Origin: Hypsibius dujardini
Taxonomy: Eukaryota; Tardigrada; Eutardigrada; Parachela; Hypsibiidae
NCBI GenBank assembly: GCA_001579985.1
Contig: LRSR01012439.1
Coordinates: 1 to 25,390, forward strand
DNA length: 25,390 bases
Direction: 5' to 3'
Shown here in pieces: positions 8,651-22,164 of this stretch (its first letter is position 1; every line of letters starts with the position of its first letter). Below the pieces are notes generated by a model that saw only the letters and a program-made list of their open reading frames with translations, was not told the origin of the DNA and did no database searches. Position numbers and translations under genes: made by a program.

Positions 8651-11600
8651 TTAATAAAGCATGAATTCAATCGCGCTCTTTCGCGGAATCATATTATGCG
8701 TTGTCAGACTACGACCAGAATCGCGACGCATCATGAGGTCGGACGTGATGTCAAAACTGCTAAACAACACGTCCCGCCCAATGCCACGTGCCAGATCCCT
8801 GCGTCAGACAAAGACACATTACTGCACACTACAATCAACGACAAGATTGAGCACACTGGAGGGTCCGGGGAATGGGTAAAAGGGGCGGAGCAGGGGGTGG
8901 TCAGGTGGTTGAGCACACTGGAGGGTCCGGGGAATGTACAAAAGGAGCGGAGCCGGGGGTGGTCAGGTGGTTGAGTACACTGGAGGGTCCGGGAAATGGA
9001 CAAAAGGGGCGGAGCAGGGGGTGGCACGTTTGAAAATGGAACAAAGCAGGAACAAAGCAACCGTTGCAGGTCAAGTGGTTGATTGTTCGATTGTTTGAAA
9101 ACCATCCCCTGCCCCGCCTCTTTTGCCCATTTCCCCGGACCCTCCATTGTACTCAATCTTGTCGTTGACTGTGTATCAATGCATGTGTATACGAGGGGCA
9201 CTCCAAAAGTCTTGACACTTGGTCATGTATAAACGTGACTAGGAGGTTCGTTCCAACTCTGGTATTGCAAGTATTTAGGTCAGCCACTTCTACATTATTT
9301 CTAAAAGTTTTGTTGGATTACGGCCAAAGGCCTAGGGGGAAGATATTTCTCTAGCGGAGAGTAGTTGACCGCAGTGTAAACGTGAGTTATGCCCAGCGAC
9401 TCACACGCGTCTCAGCCATTCCATGACGAACGGTCAGAAAATTTTCCTTATTGACGTAAACACCCTAATCAGAGAGCTAATTAATACAATTGAGCTAATT
9501 AATGGTTCCGGCAAGGCGAAGAATAGGTTAGGTCGACGGGCCGAACCGTGCCGGCATGAAATCATGCGAAGTGCTTTACTTTTGCTTGATTGATTGATTT
9601 GTAACTAAATCAAAGCTGTTTTAGCACTGAAATTGGTGAAATTTTTATCGACAGATGAAATCTCATAAAGTTTCTATCACTAAATATGTTTGCCTGCATA
9701 TTAGTCCCTTTAAAACAAGTTAGCATGAGTCTGCAATAATAATGACTTGGAAAGATTTTCAAAGGTCAAATTCAGAGTCGCCCCTCACTATTTTTTTGAG
9801 ATAGTCCCATATTTATGATGAACAAAAAACTTATTTTGCCGGTAAGTGACTTTTGGAGTGCCCCTCGCATGACCTTCACGAAATACCACGTCCCACTTTA
9901 TAAAACTTCAGAGGGAGTATAACTAACCTTAAAACATAATAAATTATCGCAGTGGTGATAACTCCTAGGCCGAAGACCGTGACGCCTGCGATCAGCGCGA
10001 CGTCAGTACCTTTGTCCGCACACGGTCCGATGTGGCCGGAGAACCCACAGATCGGTTCGTCAAGCGGGGGTTCTCCGCCCCTCCAGATGACTTGACGAAC
10101 CGTGAGAAACCTCAGCAGGTTCTTCGGGTTTTGTCGCAACACGGTCTGAAAATTCATCCCCTTTTCCTTTCATTGTCTGCGGAGGTGTCATGCTCTGACT
10201 GATATCCAGTAAGCGACAGAATTGAATCTAAATGGAGAGTCCCGGAAATGGGCAAAAGGGGCGGGGCAGGGATAATACTTAAACAATCAACCAATCAACT
10301 CCGCTCCGATTGCTGGAGAGCTCTGCTGATTGATTGGTTGATTGTTCAAGTATTATCCACCAGAGCTCGGCTGGTTGATTGGTCGATTGTTCAAGAATGT
10401 CTCCTGCCCCGCCCCTTTTGCCCATTTCCGGGACACTCTATTAGAATAAATTCTGTCGCTTACTTCACTTGACAAAGTATAGTGATGCTCACATCAAACC
10501 CGCCGGTTGTTGTGTTAAGCTGCTTCACGTCGAACGGGATTATCCTCTCACCCGCGGAGTCAAAAGAGAAGGTCCCCGCAGTCGTATTGAACGTGTGATC
10601 TATTATGTTGCGCACGAGCACAGCCGTGTCTATGGAGCCGGAAGTGCTGTTGTCCCTCAAAAGTGGCCTCAATACCTTTCACACAAATGTCAGACAAATG
10701 TCAGACAGTCACAGCACTCCGGAGTTCGGCACGTTAAGGCATGATAAAACTGCGCAGCGTCAATTGTCACACTCACTTCGCCTAGGATCTTCAAAGTGGC
10801 ATAATTTGAGAGTACTGTGGGCGTCGGCTGTATAGAAGATAGACACAAACGAAGAGGTACAACGTTTAATGCATTAACTTTGTAATATGAGAAATCGGTT
10901 TTGGAAATAAAATTTAATGTAATAAATTTGTAATCTGAGAAATCGGTTTTGGAAATAAAATTTAATGCATTAAATTTGTAATCTGAGAAATCGGTTTTGG
11001 AAATAAAATTTAATGCATTAAATTTGTAATATGAGAAATCGGTTTTGGAAATAAAATTTAATGCATTAAATTTGTAATATGAGAAATCGAACCGTTTCAT
11101 TCTTCAAGTAGGAGTATCCGTAGTCGTGTTTGGCCCGCCGGACCAGCTCTTGCAGAATCCTTTCTCGTGTGGATATGGCGTGATGCGCAGTAACAGTTGG
11201 AGTTGGGGAGATTACAAAAAGCGCTTGATAAGCCGAGAAAGCATCCTAAAAAAATCATTTAAATATATTAAATATACAAATATTCTTATTCATTTGAATT
11301 GTAGCGACGACTTCGTAAAAAAAAACATTTACCTCGTCATCTTTATCAAAGTTTTGCCATGTCGCGTTACCATACAGCCATGTCGGATACTCATACACGT
11401 CCAGAAACAGATACACCTTAACAGATTTAACAGGTTCAGATGTCAAGCACTTTCATGCGCAGGCCGATGCAAATAATTAGTGATAAAATTAAAATGAGTA
11501 AATTAATTAATTTTTTAGTAAACTATAAATTAGTTACTGATGATTTTCGTTTTTTTTTTCGTTTAGTAACTAGAAATGTTTAGTCTAAACTTAATCAAAT

Positions 11601-13428
11601 TATTTAAATAATTTTAGTTTTGTTTTAGTTCTCCTCGTTTAAGGTTTTAGTAGCTAAAACTTTTAGTTTAGTTTTTTAGTCAACTAAAAAGAAAAGAAAG
11701 CCAAGAAATTCTTGTTTAGCTTAAGCTCAAGTTTTTTTTAGTTTATGGTAGTTTAGTTTTGTCATCCCTACAAACACTCATTAGAGCTGACTTAGATTAT
11801 ATATATCATCAGTCTATCGTCGCTAATGGTAAGTGGACCCACACACTTACGTATTCGCTTCCTGTCATGTTAGCACGGAATGCGGTAATCTATCAGCAAA
11901 AGGTCAAAACAATCAGCAGATCAAGCGTAATAATAACAGCTTAATGCACAACTCAATGAGGTATACCTATACTATACCTATACTACACATATACTATACC
12001 TATACTATACTTATACTATACCCATAGTATACCTACAGTATAGTATACCCATAGTATACCTATAGTATAGTAACCTATAGTATAGTATACCTACAGTATA
12101 GTATACCTACAGTATAGTATACCTACAGTATAGTAACCTATAGTATACTATACCTATAGTATACCTACAGTATAGTATACCTATAGTATATCTATAGCAT
12201 ACCTATAGGCTATAGTATACCTATAGTACACCTTAATTAACATATTGGTAGAGCAAGCAAGCCTACCATGAATTTCCGAAGGGACAGCGCATGACCCCAG
12301 AAAGTGACAACTACAGTGGACATTCATCAAAGAGACATCTCATGACCTGATCTATCCACGTTCAATGTATTTTAATGATTGTCGAATACCGTGTTGACTT
12401 ACTTCGGGCAACTTTCCGAATTTTACTGAGCAGGCCGACGAACGGATTGGCAGCAACCAGTGAGCTGTCCACCAGGTCAAGATACACCGTGCATTTACCG
12501 GCGCGCAAATGCGACGCGACGGTGGACGACCCAACTATGGCGAAGAACCCACTAACACCGACAGTGTCCGCAACGAAATACACCGTCCGCCAGCTGTACT
12601 CTGCCAGGAAGGAGGAAATGGAGCTGATGATGGGGCGAGCCATCACAGCACTCGCTTGAATGACATTGGGGTAAAGCTCACGATCACGAAAAACTATGTC
12701 AGCATACGAACTGCAAAGGACGATATTATAAGAAGCTTTTATAGTGATAGTGGCTCTATAAAGTAACTATATAAAGTAACTATATATAATGATTGTATAT
12801 AAAGGGATACTATAGATACGAATATGTATAGATATATTTTGCATGTGACACCGTCTATAAAAACCGTCTATAATCTATTTTTTGCCTAATAATAAAGTTT
12901 CAAAAGCAAAGGTTGCAGAAAAACAATGATTTTTTACCGGAAAAATTCTCTCACTACTGGTATTTATAGAAGTCGTTCACATCAACGATTATATTTGATA
13001 AAATTTTATTTTTATTTTTATTTTAATTTTGCTTCAATAATATATTATACTGCTACTATTTATATTTCAGCTACCTAAATTTTGTATTATAAACATACTT
13101 TGTTATAATACTATAGAAGGATATTGTTTAGTAGCAGATTGTTACTAGGGATAAAGTGAATTACTGTAATCACCCCAGCATGACCAGGTGGTTCAATCCG
13201 GCCGCGATTCTCGCCACGGAAACTCCTTCCTTCGCACATCCTGAAAGTATTCTCCAACGTCCATCTCGAGAACTTAGTTATGTGATCAGTGTAGCCGCAC
13301 GCACACGCACACGCACACACACAAGCACACACACACGCACACCCATACGCACACGTCCACGCACATGCACATGAACGCGCACGCGCACAAGCATACGCAC
13401 ACACACAAGCACACGCACGCACACGCAC

Positions 13429-13460
<32 letters not shown>

Positions 13461-13948
13461 GCACACCCACCCACACGCACATGCATATGAACGCGCACGC
13501 GCACACCCACACGCACACGCACATGTACACGCACACGCACACGCACACGCACATGCACATGCACAACTACCTAAATAGTTCGCCGCTCACCTGGAAAAGC
13601 AAGGACCGTGAGGTTGCTGACGGTGGTTCGGCTGTAATAATATTGCGCGAGCATTCCGTCAACGTTAGCAATGGCATCGTCGCAGCTCTTAACTACGCTG
13701 CTATTGACAAGGTAGGTCAGGCGTATTTGAAAGTCCTCCGAGTAGTCCCGTCGGAGTTCGTGCACCGCAAGGTCGTAGGCCGGCGCGGTGAATGACATGG
13801 AGCTCGCCGCGACCTCACCCGGAGTGGCCGGTGAGATAATTTCCACTGTGAAGTTGGCTGCCTTGACTTGTGAAACCGGCAGCATTTGCGATATCATAAG
13901 AGTCACTAGAACCTCAGCTGGAAAAGGTTTCCAAGAGAAAAGTCCCAT
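8651..13948 (-). CDS. ANF-receptor-domain single-pass membrane protein (natriuretic peptide receptor-like, no cyclase)
   Basis: Coding exons on the minus strand, 5' to 3': 13948-13591, 13240-13174, 12710-12403, 12310-12267, 11889-11851, 11416-11333, 11245-11093, 10827-10777, 10675-10469, 10145-9928, 8798-8651. They join in phase to 559 codons including the stop. After a signal peptide (VLVTLMISQMLPVSQ) comes a receptor ligand-binding domain of the ANF_receptor type (bilobal periplasmic-binding fold). Recognisable stretches are VLAFPGCAKEGVSVARIAAG, FLAEYSWRTVYFV, RIVTFWGHALSLRKFMITAF, MTGSEYVYLFLDVYEYP, DAFSAYQALF, and WRGGEPPLDEPICGF just before the membrane. There are many N-glycosylation sequons. 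One helix (about residues 486-508) is followed by a tail of about 49 residues. No kinase-homology or guanylate cyclase domain follows, so it resembles a clearance (NPR-C) receptor or an orphan family member. The last exon is the least certain: it rests only on phase, a good acceptor and position. Confidence 0.82.
8833..9170. mobile_element. Family B MITE with internally duplicated arm (receptor intron 10)
   Basis: Terminal repeats ATCAACGACAAGATTGAG on the left and CTCAATCTTGTCGTTGACT on the right, then GGAGGGTCCGGGGAATGGG and its mirror CCATTTCCCCGGACCCTCC. The left arm (GAGYACACTGGAGGGTCCGG through CAGGGGGTGGTCAGGTGGTT) is tandemly repeated about three times. The core GGGTCCGG-AATGGGCAAAAGGGGC is shared with family A, so the families look related. 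The short open frames over it are not genes. Confidence 0.8.
9192..9867. mobile_element. Non-autonomous mariner-like element (676 bp)
   Basis: Perfect 20-bp terminal inverted repeats CGAGGGGCACTCCAAAAGTC. The left end is preceded by TA; the right end is followed by CA, probably a decayed TA duplication. No transposase frame is present, so it would have depended on another copy. It occupies receptor intron 10, between the transmembrane exon and the last exon. Confidence 0.85.
10208..10464. mobile_element. Full-length family A MITE (reference copy), receptor intron 9
   Basis: Inverted ends AGTAAGCGACAGAATT (10208-10223) and AATTCTGTCGCTTACT (10449-10464) enclose GAGTCCCGGAAATGGGC and its mirror, and ATCAACCAATCAAC / GTTGATTGGTTGATTG arms. 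It makes up 257 of the 323 bp of intron 10146-10468. On the gene's strand the element starts with GTAAGC, a strong 5' splice-site sequence, 5 bp after the donor chosen here (CAA|GTGAAG). The GTAAGC donor itself would not keep the reading frame. Confidence 0.85.
10862..11090. repeat. 48-bp tandem repeat, about 4.75 units, at an exon edge
   Basis: The unit is GAGAAATCGGTTTTGGAAAT followed by AAAATTTAATGCATTAAATTTGTAATMT, with starts at 10889, 10937, 10985, 11033 and 11081. It runs up to the 5' splice site of receptor exon 7 (exon end at 11093). On the minus strand one frame is open through every unit, as a repeated 16-residue FISKTDFSYYKFNALN, and runs on in frame into receptor exon 8. Confidence 0.9.
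11950..12235. repeat. TATAGTATACCTA-type minisatellite
   Basis: Short variable units of the CCTAYAGTATAGTATA type fill the receptor intron between the 44-bp exon 12267-12310 and the 39-bp exon 11851-11889. The sequence is near-palindromic (TATACTATA) and has no coding meaning. Confidence 0.9.
13296..13566. repeat. CACACG/CACGCA microsatellite
   Basis: Imperfect (CACACG)n and (CACGCA)n with CATGCA interruptions. It is located in receptor intron 1 (13241-13590). All six frames are open over it, giving Cys/Val- or His/Thr-rich frames of no significance. Confidence 0.95.
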
Positions 13949-14204
13949 AGCTCTGGTCGAGACGTGTTCCGGGAGAACTTCCGGCGAACCGCGTTTCTAT
14001 ACAGCTATCACAGGATAACAGCGTGCACACACTCTTCTGTGTGACTTCATGATTACTTGGGAGTTCAATTTATCTTCCTGTGACCGCAGGATCAAGACAT
14101 ACGTGTGCCTCTTACCAAAACCGATAGGGTGATTCAAGCTTTTTCGCGGAGTCATCCCGTGCTCCGTGATCCCCAGTCTGTATTTCTATATATAAACCTT
14201 ATAC

Positions 14205-14325
14205 ACTGTTGAATCTCGATCACTTGGTGCCAGTGTTTAATGACCGTCGTATAATAGCACAGTGAGTGCAGGCATAATATACGGGTGGGTCTAAAAATTG
14301 ACACCAAATGGTCGAGTCTCTACAG
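14205..14325. mobile_element. Uninterrupted family E MITE copy
   Basis: GAATCTCGATCACTTGGTGC on the left is mirrored by GACACCAAATGGTCGAGTCT on the right. The sequence between them (TAATGACC, then AGCACAGTG and GCAGGCATAATATACG) matches the copy at 2397-2708 without its insertion. This copy therefore shows the empty site. Confidence 0.75.
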
Positions 14326-14658
14326 TATATTGTGCCTGTAAACCTGGAAAATTAGACAGACAGAGCACTCGTGGGTGTGCGTGATAATCCGCGATTCCAC
14401 CACTTTATAAAGAGCAGTGCGCAAATGTGCATGCGAAAATGGGATCCTACATGTACATGTACTGCCCAGTATTGTCCGGCGTGCCACGTTCCGGTACAGT
14501 CGAATCCTGAACGGGTGTACACACACGGAGAGAATACGAAGCTACCCGAGTCAAGCCATTTCACTCGGCCAGTCCATGGAAACAATGCAACAATCGAGTT
14601 AAAAGGCTTGATTCGATCAGCCAAGCACTCTATCCGTGAGTGTACATTTACAGTATAC

Positions 14659-14956
14659 AGTCAACGACAAGATTGCGTAGACTGGCAGGTCCGGGGAATA
14701 GGCAGAAGGGGCGGGGCAGAGGGTGGTTTTCAAACAATCGAACAATCAGCCACCTGACCACCCCTGCTCCGCCCCTTTTGTCCATACCCCGGACCCTCCA
14801 GTGTACCCAACCATCTGACCACCCCCTGCTCTGCCCCTTTTGTCCATACCCCGGACCCTCCAGTGTACTCAACCACCTGACCACCCCCTGCTCTGCCCCT
14901 TTTGTCCATACCCCGACCCCAGACCCTCCAGTGTACTGAATCTTGCCGTTGATTGC
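14659..14956. mobile_element. Family B MITE with triplicated right arm
   Basis: Left end AGTCAACGACAAGATTG and right end AATCTTGCCGTTGATTGCAG. CCCCGGACCCTCCAGTGTAC and its upstream GC-rich block CCTGCTCTGCCCCTTTTGTC are repeated about three times towards the right. It is the mirror image of the 8833-9170 copy, where the left arm is the amplified one. Confidence 0.8.
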
Positions 14957-15423
14957 AGCCCACGGAACATCATTCCATGAAGATCGGTTGAGCTCTCGAC
15001 AGATTCGGCTGCCACTAATTCCACCTCACAACAGAATCAGCTACGATTACGAAATGAAGCCCGTGTCCATCACGGACCACATGTGACCTGTGTAATCTAT
15101 CCGATCCTTCTTGAGCTGAGAGGACGTGTTAGGAATGTCTCAATGTCATTTACAGTAACAAACAGCATCCCATTTGTTCTGTAGTACGACTTCCGTTTTG
15201 TTCCGCAAGCATCTCTGTTTGTTCTTTCTGTCACTGTCTCCGATTGTTCTGCAAGGGAAGCCTTCGGAATGGAGTTGCCGCTTCCCCCATCAAGGATTGG
15301 ATAGTGGTGGAGCACAAACTTTTACAATGCTTCAGAGAGTGTCCTTCTGTTAAGGAGTTTTTAGCTGCAACCAAAGCATATTGTTTCACACAATCAAATA
15401 TTCAATCAAATGAACTGTGTTTG

Positions 15424-15633
15424 ACCAATAAACCTTGTTCGCGACCGAACAAGGCATGTTCTTTTCATGAAATCAAGAAATCGACCGAGCGAACCGTGTT
15501 GGAACAACAAGCCTTGTTCGCGACCGAACAAGGCATGTTCTTTTCATAAAATCAAGAAATCGACCGACCGAACCGTGTTGGAACAACAAGCCTTGTTCGC
15601 GCGCTAACAAGGTATGTTCTTTTCATGCGATCA
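15424..15633. repeat. 88-bp tandem repeat with GCCTTGTTCG palindrome, upstream of TGS1
   Basis: About 2.4 units, each holding CCTTGTTCG-CGAC-CGAACAAGG (9-10-bp arms) followed by CATGTTCTTTTCAT and a GAAATCGACCGA stretch. The third copy of the palindrome is altered (CGCGCTAACAAGG). It lies 130-340 bp upstream of the TGS1 start codon. It could be promoter-associated, but no function is shown. Confidence 0.8.
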
Positions 15634-15746
15634 TGGTTCTCATTTGTTCTATTTTGCTTCATTTTCTACTTCTCTCAACTCAACAATTTAACGTTGAGAC
15701 TTCGCACTTCTACTGTTGACCGAAAAATTTTCTGCATTCCGTTTCA

Positions 15747-15747
15747 G
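15747..15747 (+). promoter_or_regulatory. Splice acceptor in the TGS1 5' UTR
   Basis: TTTTCTGCATTCCGTTTCAG ends 16 bp before the ATG at 15764. This is a good pyrimidine-tract acceptor immediately ahead of the start codon. It suggests a 5' UTR intron or, if the species uses it, spliced-leader trans-splicing. No upstream donor was identified. Confidence 0.45.
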
Positions 15748-15763
15748 ATTTAGATAACTAATA

Positions 15764-21748
<5,985 letters not shown>

Positions 21749-21750
21749 TC

Positions 21751-21756
21751 TTTATT
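21751..21756 (-). promoter_or_regulatory. Possible DRC4 polyadenylation signal
   Basis: On the minus strand this is AATAAA, only 3 bp past the TGS1 stop codon. If used, the DRC4 3' UTR would span the 18-bp repeat at 21920-22095 and abut the TGS1 coding region. No clear AATAAA was seen for TGS1 on the plus strand nearby. Confidence 0.35.
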
Positions 21757-21919
21757 TGTAGCTTGTGTTTTTTACAATCTATATCCCATCCTGATTTGTT
21801 TTAATAGTGTTTGTGAGTTTCCTCAAGCGACTGCATTCGCTTCGGTTTTTCATGTCGCATTCTGGTGATTTCGGCCGGCTTCACCGCCAGTCCGACGTCG
21901 CATTCCATTGGCGTGTCAG

Positions 21920-22095
21920 GTCGATCTGTTCCTGTTCGATCGGCGGTTCCTGTTCGATTGGCTGTTCCTGTTCGATCGGCGGTTCCTGTTCGATTGGCTG
22001 TTCCTGTTCCATCTGGAGTTTCTGTTCGATCGGCGGTTCCTGTTCCATCGGCAGCTCCTGTTCCATCTGCAACTCCTGTTCGATCGGCAGTTCGA
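21920..22095. repeat. 18/36-bp tandem repeat between the TGS1 and DRC4 3' ends
   Basis: Alternating units TTCCTGTTCGATCGGCGG and TTCCTGTTCGATTGGCTG. The period is a multiple of 3, so several frames stay open (on the minus strand PIEQEQ/PIEQEP or ADRTGT repeats). It lies downstream of both stop codons and is most likely UTR or intergenic repeat, not a protein. Confidence 0.85.
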
Positions 22096-22164
22096 ATTTC
22101 TCTATCATGTATGCTATTGTTCTCAATGAGTCGTTGTAAACCTATCATGGAGAAATTGCAGCGG

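Larger units (their letters stand above)
13949..15763. other. Intergenic region between divergent receptor and TGS1 genes
   Basis: About 1.8 kb that must hold both promoters. It contains a family E MITE (14205-14325), a family B MITE (14659-14956) and an 88-bp tandem repeat with palindromes near the TGS1 end. The stretch 14545-14625 resembles the palindromic repeat of TGS1 intron 3 (16946-17045). The frame at 14371-14757 includes a Cys-rich stretch but runs into the MITE, so I do not call it a gene. A short open stretch ending RISYDYEMKPVSITDHM (15032-15085) follows an AACAG acceptor and could be a stray last exon, but no partner exon was found. Confidence 0.5.

Noticed and set aside
8731-9201. 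156-codon minus-strand frame
   Set aside because: It runs through the family B MITE. Only 8798-8651 in another frame fits the receptor.
13111-13566. Long Cys/Val-rich minus-strand reading frames
   Set aside because: They are translations of the CACACG microsatellite. The real exon here is only 13240-13174 in another frame.
14371-14757. 128-codon plus-strand frame with a Cys-rich patch
   Set aside because: It ends inside the 14659-14956 MITE and includes a repeat shared with TGS1 intron 3; no recognised domain.
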